A stretch of 64,000 nucleotides of DNA. Source: Tritrichomonas musculus. Taxonomy: Eukaryota > Parabasalia > Tritrichomonadida > Tritrichomonadidae. The notes under the pieces were generated by a model. The model was not told where the DNA came from, did not search any database, and saw only the letters and a list, made by a program, of their open reading frames with translations. Position numbers and translations under genes: made by a program. The DNA is taken from assembly GCA_039105265.1 (NCBI GenBank), contig JAPFFF010000011.1:1426001-1490000 (forward strand), in the 5' to 3' direction. Below are positions 6,872 to 16,186 of the stretch, piece by piece (position 1 is the stretch's first letter; the number at the start of each line of letters is the position of its first letter).

Positions 6872-8896
6872 ACTCACGTGTTACGTATATCAATCCAAAT
6901 CGATTGTCACCTACTCGTCTAACCATGATATCACCTATTTGTGGACCTTCAATTGGATCGTATGTGTTCAAATCAAGTAGTTCATCTATTGATAGGTTTG
7001 ATAATGATTCGATGGTATAATCACCGAATAATGGTTGACTAAAAGCTGATGTGTTGGTAACTGTTTCATGAGTCAATCTAACGCATGGAAGATTATTTAC
7101 TTCTTCATTTGTATCATCTTCATCTAACTCCATCTCATCAGTGTTAGTAATTGTGTGATCGACAATGGTATTGTTGTTAGTTCGTTCTCTCCATCTACGT
7201 CGCAACTCATGTATTGAATCAGTGAACGTTTGTAGTGATTGATATATCGTTCGTGTGTTATCAACTATGGTTGGTATACGATCGAATGTAAGTCCACCTG
7301 CAATTAATGTGGTAGTTGCATTACCTATTTGAGTTAATGATTCTAATGCGCTTAACACAAGTGTTGTGGCAGTTAATGATGATGTTGCTGCAGGTGTATC
7401 TGTTTGCGATGGTAGGTATCTGCTAAACTGTTGACCAAATGCATTAGCTGCATACTTGAGTAAGAACTGACCAACGATATCTATGCCTGGGAACTTACCA
7501 CCGCCACCACCACCTGAACCACCACCAGGAAAGTCAGGGAAGTGAAAGTCTTCTGTGTGAGTTGTGTTTAATGCCATACTCTCACTGTCAAATGAGAACT
7601 CAGATAATGCTGTTGCAATTTTAATAGCACCTGACACAATGCTTAATACATTCTTAGTTATAGTTATATATTTTTGAAGGTCATTGACATAGTTATTGTA
7701 TTTAGCTTGTAACCTCATCTGTTCTTGAATAGAATTGATGATTGCTTTCAAGATAGCGTAGTCGTATGACAACACATCAAGTGTACCACCAACAACGTTA
7801 AGATCACGTCGCATTGTCATGATGTTATCAGCCCATATGATTTTGGATGAGAATATGTTATGATCTGTTGTTAATGTAGTGCAGTTACGTGGATCTGGTG
7901 TTACTTCATAGAATTGCTGTGAGATGATTGTATCAAATGGATTGTAGTTTTCATCTGCGTTTTCAGGTAGTTGTTCGAAGTAATCTTTCTCAATGTATAT
8001 GTTAATGTTCTTCTTAGTTGATGGTTCGATTATCTTATTTGAGTGTCTGACTCTACGTTCATATCTAAATGATTCAATGACAACACTGTCATCCCATGTG
8101 TTAATGAATGATGCATCGATTGGTGTAACTGGATGCATGTCCCATCGTAATGGTGTGGTAAAATCATCAATGACAATGTCAGCCATGATATAAAGTAAAT
8201 TCTTACTCGATACTTTGCTTGTTAACTTGACGGAGAAGTAATGTATATCACATGGAACATCTTTAATAGCAATCTGAGATGATGATGTTGGTGTAATGTT
8301 ACTGTTTGAATCATTCAACTCGATTATAGTTCCATCACCATATACCAAACGCCAGTTTTGAATGTACTTGCATAGTTAGTATCTGATGACACTTCTTCAA
8401 AGCTGCTTAACCATCTCGCAATACGTTCAGTGTGTTGTACATAAATATATGGTCTTCCTTTTTTACTTTCATATGTTGATAGCTTAGCATATGAGTTATT
8501 CACAACGTTATCACCTGTCCATGAATCACCATCCCATATCAATGACCATGCATGGTTGAAGAGATGATCAATGAAAGTGAAGTTAGTATGTAGTGGTATG
8601 TTGTAATCTGGATCAATGTCCCATGTCATGACGTAGTACTTTGACGTTTGACTTATTGATGATGGTTTGTATAGGTAAAGCTGATCTGATTCTTTGAGTG
8701 TGAATTGAGTATTGTCTTTAATGGTTGTTTGCATTGATTGTAATGCGTCATCGATTTCTTTCTTAGTATAGATGCAATTGATATGTACATCATCTGTTTT
8801 ACCATAACGTGTTAATTTTACTTCGCCATTACGTATTCTCATATCATAACCTTTATCATTGAGTGATAGTGCTTGAGCTGCAAGTGGTGTTATCAT
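6872..8896 (-). pseudogene. Structural gene region of element C, interrupted by element A
   Basis: Reads leftward from 8896 and stops at the terminus of element A. The encoded sequence contains a charged helical segment, a glycine run (GGGSGGGGGG), a long Ala/Thr/Leu-rich helical region and an acidic stretch (DEMELDEDD). There is no enzymatic motif and I do not recognise the family. The size, glycine hinge and position next to another probable capsid-component gene fit a virion or spike protein, but this is inference. It looks broken, about two breaks including the insertion of A. It is divergent from the gene at 8911, with only 14 bp between start codons. Confidence 0.55.
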
Positions 8897-8910
8897 TTAC
8901 CATTGATAAA
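8897..8910. promoter_or_regulatory. 14-bp divergent start region
   Basis: Only TTACCATTGATAAA separates two divergent ATGs, so any promoter elements must overlap the coding starts or lie within them. Confidence 0.4.
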
Positions 8911-9669
8911 ATGATACTTTCATTGAAGAGCAATGGTCCAGACTATTATCGCATACGTGCTAACATACAAATACCATGGAACTGTCAATATATTGAGTAT
9001 TATGTTGCGGCAATCAATACAAAGAATGTGTTACTTATATCACATGATGATAGTATAACATATGAGTGGGATGATAATGATTTAGCACATACACACCATG
9101 TCAACACTATGAGCTTGGAAGACAGATACTATTCAATGCCAAGTGATATACCTGATTTATTTAATGTGAATGATGCTAATGGGCGACCGATTATGAATGT
9201 ACAATTGAATAACAATACTAATGTCATTAATTTAACCCCACATGTTGACAACTTCACTATCACATCAATGTCACATCGTATAGCATTGATAACAGGATTG
9301 TATAACACGCCACTTAACCAACCGTTAGCAAATGATAGAGCAACACAATGTGACATTCCGATAATAGACTATGCTAACAAGCTATACTTGATATCAAAGC
9401 AAGGTCAAGCTATACAATCCAACTTGGGTGATGTTGAGTATACACCATCAGTGATAGCAAGCATCGATCATATCATTCGTTATGGCTTACCAATCATACA
9501 GAACTTTGAAACGTATGGTAAACCAATTAAAAATGTTGTTAATATTGATTCATTCAAACAGATTGAGTTGGAGTTGGTTGACTTTGAATATCAGCCAGTT
9601 AAGTTGATGTCACCTATGTTTGTTACGATTAAGGTCAACCCATGTGATCCACCTAAGATGAAGCTGTAA
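8911..9669 (+). CDS. Putative penton/minor capsid protein, element C
   Basis: A 252-residue protein beginning MILSLKSNGPDYYRIRANIQIPWNCQ. The N-terminal block with alternating strands (QYIEYYVAAINTKNVLLIS) and the C-terminal I-E-L-E-L-V-D...P-M-F-V-T-I-K-V pattern resemble single-jelly-roll penton or minor capsid proteins of Polintons; the resemblance is by pattern only. The start at 8911 is the first ATG and leaves the 14-bp divergent spacer; the frame is open further upstream without another ATG. It looks whole. It lies 11 bp from the end of the convergent bZIP-like gene. Confidence 0.45.
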   Translation: MILSLKSNGPDYYRIRANIQIPWNCQYIEYYVAAINTKNVLLISHDDSITYEWDDNDLAHTHHVNTMSLEDRYYSMPSDIPDLFNVNDANGRPIMNVQLNNNTNVINLTPHVDNFTITSMSHRIALITGLYNTPLNQPLANDRATQCDIPIIDYANKLYLISKQGQAIQSNLGDVEYTPSVIASIDHIIRYGLPIIQNFETYGKPIKNVVNIDSFKQIELELVDFEYQPVKLMSPMFVTIKVNPCDPPKMKL

Positions 9670-9680
9670 AAATGATTGAT

Positions 9681-9906
9681 CTATTTTTGATCACTGCTAA
9701 TGTTGGTTGTTACACTAGCTTTAAATGCACGCAACTCAATGAGCTCTTGCTTTTTACGTTCACGGTACTGCTTTTGTTGTTGTCTTCTAGCATTGATATA
9801 GCTTTTTACGACCACGCTTTTTAGGTTCGTTATCAATACCCTGCTTTGATTTGAGTGATTTAACAACAGCAGTATCGTTAAACAATTCAGTGTTGATGCT
9901 TGACAT
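9681..9906 (-). pseudogene. AT-hook/bZIP-like basic protein gene, element C (broken)
   Basis: Encodes pieces with an AT-hook-like KKRGRKK motif and a basic-region/leucine stretch (RRQQQKQYRERKKQELIELR). A homologue in element D (56331-56645) has KRGRKSKY followed by RRKQQKEYRLRKKAELEELK, so the two motifs belong together in the family. The arrangement suggests a DNA-binding protein, perhaps regulating or packaging element DNA. This copy looks broken, about one break. The start region has the shared TTTTTTATCTCA leader. Function is inferred from motifs only. Confidence 0.6.
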
Positions 9907-9926
9907 TTGCTATGAGATAAAAAATC
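9907..9926 (-). promoter_or_regulatory. TTTTTTATCnCA-type promoter-like motif
   Basis: Reads TTTTTTATCTCATAGCAA before the ATG of the bZIP-like gene, the same pattern as at 6433-6452. Confidence 0.5.
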
Positions 9927-10035
9927 ATATTATGAAATGTGATATGAAAACAAAATGAAAAAATTTTAAGTGTTTATAATGATATGCATTATGTAATGTA
10001 GTGGGAATGGTTTAAATATCATATTGCAACTAACT

Positions 10036-10225
10036 AGTGTCTGGCCAGACGTGGTACAGTGGTTGAGTCATGAAGCGTGTCTCCCAGCTTCGGCGGCAGG
10101 CATGAGTTCGATTCATAGCAGTACCGATTTTTCGTGTTATTTTATCACACTTGTGATGGAGCCTGTAGCGAATCAACACCTAAGGTAAGCCATTGCTTGT
10201 GATATGTGTAGCACGAAAAAGCATC
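10036..10225 (+). repeat. tRNA-derived SINE-like repeat, copy 1
   Basis: A tRNA-like head (about 10050-10127) has arms GGTACAG and CAGTACC and a B-box-like GAGTTCGATTC, followed by a body reading GATTTTTCGTGTTATTT and a stretch containing CGAATCAACACC and GGTAAGCCATTGCTTGTG. A second copy with the same head and body is at 48328-48510. The T-stem pairs poorly, so it is not a working tRNA gene. The 9927-10035 stretch before it is AT-rich with no gene seen. Confidence 0.6.
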
Positions 10226-10432
10226 TACCGGTAGGTGTATACTAGTAATGAACGTGTTAAATCACGTTCCCCAACCATAGTGTGTGTAGTTCCTTTCCTG
10301 TGAGGGGTTGATGTACAATCCCGGGTACGTATGTTGATTCCTCATCGAATGCATAACACACTCACGAAGACGGTTGGTTTTTGCACTTTTGTTTTTGCGT
10401 TTGCATGACATGTTTAATGGTGTGTGTGATGT

Positions 10433-10545
10433 TACATGATGTATAACATAGTGTATCACTTGATGTATAACATAGTGTATCACTTGATGTATAACATAGT
10501 GTATCACTTGATGTATAACATAGTGTATCACTTGATGCTTATTAT
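10433..10545. repeat. 24-bp tandem repeat, about four copies
   Basis: Units of 24 bp containing ATAACATAGTGTATCACT are repeated nearly exactly. The open frame across it on the minus strand (VIHYVIHQ repeats) is a by-product of the repeat. The 10226-10629 interval holds no other convincing gene. Confidence 0.8.
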
Positions 10546-10629
10546 CAAACACTAACTTTAACTTACACCAAATGAGTTACGTTGATTTAATCGATCATCC
10601 TGATTATGAAATCTTAAACGAATACCCAT

Positions 10630-10938
10630 TTACCATTCGTCGTAATAGGTATGAGTTTCATCATTAGTTGATGTGAATTGTCTTGGTGTTAAGTCAATGG
10701 TTAACAGCATTGGATCACGATATACTGTTCGATAACGATTCTCACGTACAGTTATGTATGGTACCTTACCAAAGATGTTAATCAACTCATTCATGTCAAT
10801 GGTTCTGTTGCCATCAATGACTAGTAATGGTCGAACACTAATGCCAAAATCAATAGGGTATATCTTACTATCAAGATAGACAATTAACTTATCATCATTA
10901 GTTGGTTTGATTGTTTGAACAAAGCTAGTGACAGACAT
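10630..10938 (-). CDS. Small conserved-looking protein of element C
   Basis: A 102-residue protein of mixed composition without membrane segments: residues 1-60 look like an alternating strand/helix domain (KLIVYLDSKIYPIDF, PLLVIDGNRTIDMNELINIFG), and the C-terminal part is polar. Not recognised. Support comes from good codon composition like its neighbours and from a leader reading ATTTTTATTCGCATCACAAACC before the ATG, matching the promoter-like motif of other genes here. It lies between the SINE-like repeat and the polymerase gene and reads in the same direction as the polymerase. Confidence 0.5.
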   Translation of the reverse strand: MSVTSFVQTIKPTNDDKLIVYLDSKIYPIDFGISVRPLLVIDGNRTIDMNELINIFGKVPYITVRENRYRTVYRDPMLLTIDLTPRQFTSTNDETHTYYDEW

Positions 10939-10960
10939 GGTTTGTGATGCGAATAAAAAT
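10939..10960 (-). promoter_or_regulatory. TTTTTATnCGCA-type promoter-like motif
   Basis: Reads TTTTTATTCGCATCACAAACC toward the 102-residue gene; a one-base spacing variant of the motif at 6433-6452. Confidence 0.45.
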
Positions 10961-11003
10961 TTACATTGATGAATTGCAATGTTTTAATTGAATTACTGTA
11001 ACG

Positions 11004-14000
11004 TTACTTGAATTGAACTGTCCTGGTAAATTGTGGTAATGTAACTTGTTGAAATGTCTTTGTCTTTCTGAAGCAGTTGCAACCATCAGTTAAGTCAAAT
11101 GTAATTGCTTCACCATGATACATACGTTCATACAGTTCTTCAACGGTGATGTTCATGCGTTTGCACTTGTTAATGATGCATTGCTTTGGTATTGATTTCA
11201 TTCTAATGTGATAGTCTTCATTACCATGTTCATCAACGAGTATATCAAGATATGACTTCTTACCTAATGCAATGAGCTTACGTGAGTGTATCTTACCAAC
11301 TGCACCTGGGAATACATCGAAGTCACAATGAAACTGTGTCATATCACTGCCAATTAAGTCTTTACCATATGTTGCTTTGAATAGAGCAGCTAACTTATCA
11401 ACATCATCTTCATTTAAGTGCATGCTATCAGTATCTTGGTAGTGTATTGCTATGTCATTCTGTTCAGCGAGTGTCATGACTTGATTCATGATGTGTTTAC
11501 TCCATGATAACACTGATGCACCAAACTGTGGTAGGTTGTAGTGTTTATTGATTGGTTTAATCATCTTAACGAATACTTTATTACCACCATTGTCAACAAC
11601 CTCTTTGATGTAGTTGTATTTGCGATAAATGAATGGTATGATATCATCTCTGTTAATAATCTTGACTTCATCTGTGATTGGCTTTAATATTGACTTGCCG
11701 TAGATTGAGTTGAGTAACAACTTGATGGTCTTCTCAAGTGGGTTATGTTCACGCTTGTATGTTTTTCGTAACTCGAATAGTGTATCAATGAATGTGTTGA
11801 TGGATGAATTGAAACCATCATTGAAGTAGTAACCACGTAAGAATTCATATTCAATATCATAAGCTGCAATCAAATCAATCAAACCAATCTTGTCAATGTA
11901 GAAGTGGTCAACTGGTTGGTTACAAAACAGTTTAGTGCCTTCTTCATTGCGTATGAATACCTGACCAAACCTATATGGGTTAGTTGACTTACACTTTATG
12001 TGTTTGATGTTGATCTCAATGAAGAACGTATCATAACACATGAGTTGATCGTGAGTTGTGTTTGATGGTATAACTTGTGGTTTACCCTTTGGTATGCCTG
12101 GCATGATGTGCATAGCTGATGGATATAAGCTGACTGCATCGAAGTCCTGTATCTTACCTTCAACATATTGCTTCTCATTGTTAGCTGTCATTGTTCTACC
12201 ACCACTTACACAACGTTGGATGAAGTTCTGTGGCTTGCCTGATAGTGTGAAGCAGTCTTTAGTGCAACCATATGTGCGTGCGAAGTCGTAGCCGATTGCA
12301 CTGATTGATATGTACTGGTTAATGCCGGGGAATTTGTTGTTAGCTTTCTTGAACACTTCATTGAGGTCATGATCAAACTTACGTATACCATTAGCGAGTG
12401 TGATGCAGTCATGTTCACAGTAGAATTGAGCATACTTCATAATATCAATCATGTGTGTGGTTTCATCATATGACTCAGCTACTTTAGCATTGATGAGTAG
12501 TTGTAAGTAAGCTTGATCGAGTTCAGATGCTGACATATCATCAATGTGTTCGTTGCGATATTGATCTTTGAATTCATCGAATGGTATCATCTTACGTTTG
12601 ATGTTAGCTGCTGTGTAGAGTTTGTATGGCATGATTTCTTTATGTACATTGAGGTTGAACATGTTACCAAACTGTGATAGTGGCGCTGGTATGAGTGAGT
12701 AACTGTCACGGAATGTTAAACGCTTAGTTATGTTCTTAGTTACATATGTATGTTTGACTTTATCCCACTGTTTGATGGGTATGTATTGTTTCATGACTGC
12801 TTGTAAGATGGTACCACCACGTTTAATGACACTAGCCTTCCAACCTGGTTCGTTGATGAAGAAACATACGTCATACTTAAGATTGTGGAAGTAAATCAAT
12901 GAGTGATTGGGTAGATCATTTAAGAATCGTTTTGCGATGTCATCACCAGTGTAAGGCTCTTTACATTTAACACCATCATACACACAGCATAAGTATGGTT
13001 GGTGTGGTGATACAGTTACATCTGTTTCAAAGTCAGCGTAGTAAACTGCTTTCCATGGTGTAATATGTTTGGCATCAGATGATTCTTCTTTACAATATAA
13101 CGTTTCATCATAGTCGAGTTCAATGTAATCATTCAAGTGGTTGTCATACTCACAGGTTGTTAATATGTTTTGTTCACATTGATTAATCTCACGAAAGCAG
13201 TTGCATTCAAACATCTTGCGGAATACCTTAGTGAAATCATTACCTGTCCAATCAGCAGTGGTGTAAAGTGGATAGCCTGTTTGATTAACGCCTCTGATGT
13301 GAAATCGTTTTTCAACTGGAATGTCAGCATGTTTTTCATCGAGTTCATCTTTATGTTCAATGTAATAGGTGGTGATTGGCAACTTCTCATTGTTATCAAT
13401 CATGAAATGGTCTTTGTATAATAGCAACCTAACCACTCTATCAGCAGTCACATTACTGTTCTTATGTGTGTCAATGCTTAAGTGTTTTTGATGTTTAACA
13501 TCACGTGATTCATCAATGCGATATACAATGAAGTGGCATTGCATTTCACTAGCTATTTTGAGTATCATATTGATGGGTACTGAACGTGTGTGTATCATAC
13601 CACGTAACATGTCAATCTCATCTTTAGTGAATACACCTGACTGAATGCATGCATATACGAAGCAGTTGTCAGTATAGTTTCTGGCATCAACCTCGTGAAA
13701 GATCTGATAACGTGATAAGTCAAGTGATGGGATGAGGTTAATGTATGGAAAGAATGCACCATCATATGAGTTGCGGAATGAATCAACTGTTGCAACATCA
13801 ACATATTCACCATTAATCTTCTCTTGAAATACTGTTTTACCATTGCGTTTAGTTAACTTATAGAAGGTAACAACAAACTTAACTGGGATGTAATCAGCAT
13901 TAACTTCTGGATCAGTATCAGAACCGAATTGTTCAACTGTAATGTTACCAAGTATTCCATCGATTACTTCATCAATAGTTAGCTCATTGTTTATTGGAAA

Positions 14001-15014
14001 GGATTTTAGATGTCTATCTTCATTATCATAACTTAATACACTTGCTGTGGGAAAGCGTGATCTGTTATCGCGAATATATCTCAACACTTGTATGAATGCA
14101 TGTTGTGTTTCAATGTTGTTATCAATATTAACTTCGAATGCATCATGATTGTTAGCAGCAGTCATCATACGTTCCAACTCATCTTGATACTTAGTTTCAT
14201 CGTAGTAATGGTCTCCATACAAGCGTTCAGCTGCATCCATAAGTGAAAGAATGAATTCATCATCATTGTATTGGTCATCATCAATCATTTGTAGAGTGTT
14301 AATAATCGTGGATGTAGCTATGAATGTGAATGGTGTATATTCAATAACGGCATTGGTAAGATCTGTTACGTGTTCAACATCATTATTTACAGTGGTGACA
14401 TCAACATCATTCGTATTGGCTTCGTAATCATCAACTAGGATTAACTTCTGATCATCATCTGAATCGAAATCAATAATATCATATGGTGGCATTATGTAAT
14501 TACGACGGTATAACTTAAGTGAACCGCTATTCTCAATATTAGTGATGGCATGTTTGTTGTCATCATCGTATTGATATGTTTCAACAGCAGCAATATCAAT
14601 GGTTTCAATCTCAAGGTCTGGTTCGTATTTGGACTCAGCATAGAGTTTAACATCAATAACATCGCCTGTTTCACGTACTACCTTGTGTAGTTCAAACTTA
14701 ACAACATTATCATCATCATATTGTCCGACTTCATCGAAACAATCATCTTCAACTTCATAATCACATACTTCAATGTCGATAATGTTACCATTGCTATCAT
14801 ATGTAACTTCACATGGTTTGACGTCAATAGTACAATACTCAACTGATTCATCGACGAAATCAATAGCATCAACATTAACAATCGTCAACTTAGCGTGTTC
14901 ATTAACGGGTTCGTCAACGAAATCAACAGCATCAACATATTCAATCATCAACTTGGCATGTTTATTAACTGGTTCGTCAATGAAATTAACAGCATTAACA
15001 TCTTCAATCATCAA
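11004..15014 (-). CDS. Protein-primed family B DNA polymerase, element C
   Basis: Replicative polymerase of Polinton type, 1336 residues in the open frame. Exo I D-F-E-T near residue 658 (VYYADFETDV), Exo II-like I-Y-F-H-N-L-K-Y-D near 705, motif A D-F-D-A-V-S-L-Y-P-S near 958, motif B K-L-L-L-N-S-I-Y-G near 1100 and motif C Y-Q-D-T-D-S near 1193 are all visible, so exonuclease and polymerase centres look complete. Residues about 1-60 are three copies of a V-D-A-V-D-F-V-D-E-P-V-N type repeat. A region near 450 (DNCFVYACIQSG) resembles a cysteine-protease-like N-terminal domain seen in some Polinton polymerases; this is weak. An acidic repeat tract precedes the frame and probably belongs with it. 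Confidence 0.85.
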   Translation of the reverse strand: MMIEDVNAVNFIDEPVNKHAKLMIEYVDAVDFVDEPVNEHAKLTIVNVDAIDFVDESVEYCTIDVKPCEVTYDSNGNIIDIEVCDYEVEDDCFDEVGQYDDDNVVKFELHKVVRETGDVIDVKLYAESKYEPDLEIETIDIAAVETYQYDDDNKHAITNIENSGSLKLYRRNYIMPPYDIIDFDSDDDQKLILVDDYEANTNDVDVTTVNNDVEHVTDLTNAVIEYTPFTFIATSTIINTLQMIDDDQYNDDEFILSLMDAAERLYGDHYYDETKYQDELERMMTAANNHDAFEVNIDNNIETQHAFIQVLRYIRDNRSRFPTASVLSYDNEDRHLKSFPINNELTIDEVIDGILGNITVEQFGSDTDPEVNADYIPVKFVVTFYKLTKRNGKTVFQEKINGEYVDVATVDSFRNSYDGAFFPYINLIPSLDLSRYQIFHEVDARNYTDNCFVYACIQSGVFTKDEIDMLRGMIHTRSVPINMILKIASEMQCHFIVYRIDESRDVKHQKHLSIDTHKNSNVTADRVVRLLLYKDHFMIDNNEKLPITTYYIEHKDELDEKHADIPVEKRFHIRGVNQTGYPLYTTADWTGNDFTKVFRKMFECNCFREINQCEQNILTTCEYDNHLNDYIELDYDETLYCKEESSDAKHITPWKAVYYADFETDVTVSPHQPYLCCVYDGVKCKEPYTGDDIAKRFLNDLPNHSLIYFHNLKYDVCFFINEPGWKASVIKRGGTILQAVMKQYIPIKQWDKVKHTYVTKNITKRLTFRDSYSLIPAPLSQFGNMFNLNVHKEIMPYKLYTAANIKRKMIPFDEFKDQYRNEHIDDMSASELDQAYLQLLINAKVAESYDETTHMIDIMKYAQFYCEHDCITLANGIRKFDHDLNEVFKKANNKFPGINQYISISAIGYDFARTYGCTKDCFTLSGKPQNFIQRCVSGGRTMTANNEKQYVEGKIQDFDAVSLYPSAMHIMPGIPKGKPQVIPSNTTHDQLMCYDTFFIEINIKHIKCKSTNPYRFGQVFIRNEEGTKLFCNQPVDHFYIDKIGLIDLIAAYDIEYEFLRGYYFNDGFNSSINTFIDTLFELRKTYKREHNPLEKTIKLLLNSIYGKSILKPITDEVKIINRDDIIPFIYRKYNYIKEVVDNGGNKVFVKMIKPINKHYNLPQFGASVLSWSKHIMNQVMTLAEQNDIAIHYQDTDSMHLNEDDVDKLAALFKATYGKDLIGSDMTQFHCDFDVFPGAVGKIHSRKLIALGKKSYLDILVDEHGNEDYHIRMKSIPKQCIINKCKRMNITVEELYERMYHGEAITFDLTDGCNCFRKTKTFQQVTLPQFTRTVQFK

Positions 15015-15829
15015 CTTAGTGTGTTCATCAATGGGTTCAACTACTTCTTCACTATGTGTTGTGTTATTAAGTGGTTCATCAACTAGTTCAATAGCGTCAA
15101 CATCATCATCGTTAAGTTGTGCATCATCGTTAAGTGGTGTTGCATCGTCATCTAATGTAGGCTCTTCTTCATCTGATGCTAATTCGTCATCGTTAAGTGT
15201 TGTATAATCGTCATCGTTAAGTGTTGCATAATCATCATCTAATGTAGGCTCTTCTTCATCTGATGCTAATTCGTCATCGTTAAGTGATGCATCATCGTCA
15301 TCGTTAAGTGTTGTATAATCGTCATCGTTAAGTGGTGTTGTATCATCGTCATCGTTAAGTGATGCGGAATCGTCATCGAAAGTGAATCACCCATGTCATA
15401 AAATGCAGACTCATCTTCAGCTGATGCTAACTCGTCATCGTTATGTGTTGCATCATTGTCATCGTTAAGTGGTACTGTAACTGGTGCTGTGATGGTAGCA
15501 TCATCGTCGTCGAATATAAGTTCAACATCATCGTCATCGTTAAGTGATGCATCATCGTCATCGTTAAGTGGTGTTGTAATGGTATCATCATCATCGTCAA
15601 ATATAAGTTCAACATCATCGTCTTCGTCAAGTGATGCGGTATCGTCATCGTCAAATATGAGTTCAACATCATCGTCATCGTTAAGTGGTGTATCAATGTT
15701 ATCGTATGATGGGATGACGTCATTGCTATGTTCGGAGATGATGAGTGAGTCGTTATCAATGTATGTGGTTGTGTCCTCATCATAAGTGCAGTTTTCAATT
15801 GCGATTAATTCGGATATGGCAAATGGCAT
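15015..15829 (-). pseudogene. Acidic repeat leader upstream of polymerase, element C
   Basis: From the ATG at 15829 the sequence encodes a short ordered N terminus and then degenerate repeats of the type L-N-D-D-D-D-V-E-L-I-F-D-D-D-D, built from CGTCATCGTTAAGTG-like units (about 15090-15700). The promoter-like leader at 15830-15850 lies before this ATG, not before 15014, so this tract probably formed the N-terminal part of the polymerase gene; the region now looks broken, about one or two breaks. Long acidic tracts may mimic DNA or bind basic proteins, but no function can be shown. Confidence 0.55.
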
Positions 15830-15850
15830 TTGTGTGGTGATAAAAAAATT
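15830..15850 (-). promoter_or_regulatory. TTTTTTATCnCA-type promoter-like motif
   Basis: Reads TTTTTTTATCACCACACAA before the ATG at 15829, the same pattern as before the genes at 6432, 9906 and 27970. Confidence 0.5.
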
Positions 15851-15939
15851 GACACGCTAAAAAAATTAGGGTGGGCTTAATTGAAAAAAAGTAGTGTGTT
15901 TACAGTTGAACCACGTTATGTGAACCGTTGTGTGACGTG

Positions 15940-16018
15940 ATATGTGGTGTGTGACATGAGGTGATGACATGAGGTGGTGACATGAGGTGGTGACATGAGG
16001 TGGTGACATGAGGTTTCA
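15940..16018. repeat. Tandem TGACATGAGGTGG repeats
   Basis: About five units of 13-17 bp with the core GTGACATGAGGTG in the gap between the polymerase leader and the fibre gene. The remaining 15851-16186 interval is AT-rich or remnant sequence without a complete gene. Confidence 0.75.
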
Positions 16019-16186
16019 CATTGAAAGTGCTATGATGTAGAAATGTCAAAAGGTATAGAGTTTCATCTTAAGGGGGGCAGATGATACGTAGTATCAGACG
16101 CCACCCTTAGGGTATCTACTCCAGCTATAAAATTCAGCAGTGAATATGATGACCCCAAAAAATTAGTTCCAACAATTAACGGCGCA

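Noticed and set aside
10050-10127. Functional tRNA gene
   Set aside because: Acceptor arms pair but the T-stem does not, and a conserved non-tRNA body follows; better as a SINE-like repeat.
10262-10552. 96-residue minus-strand frame
   Set aside because: Half of it is the translated 24-bp tandem repeat; the rest looks like random frame.
10572-10667. 31-residue plus-strand frame
   Set aside because: It overlaps the end of the 102-residue gene, has no known relative and could be chance.
15427-15785. Ser-rich and His/Met/Thr-rich frames over the acidic repeat
   Set aside because: Alternative frames of the same short repeat, without their own starts.
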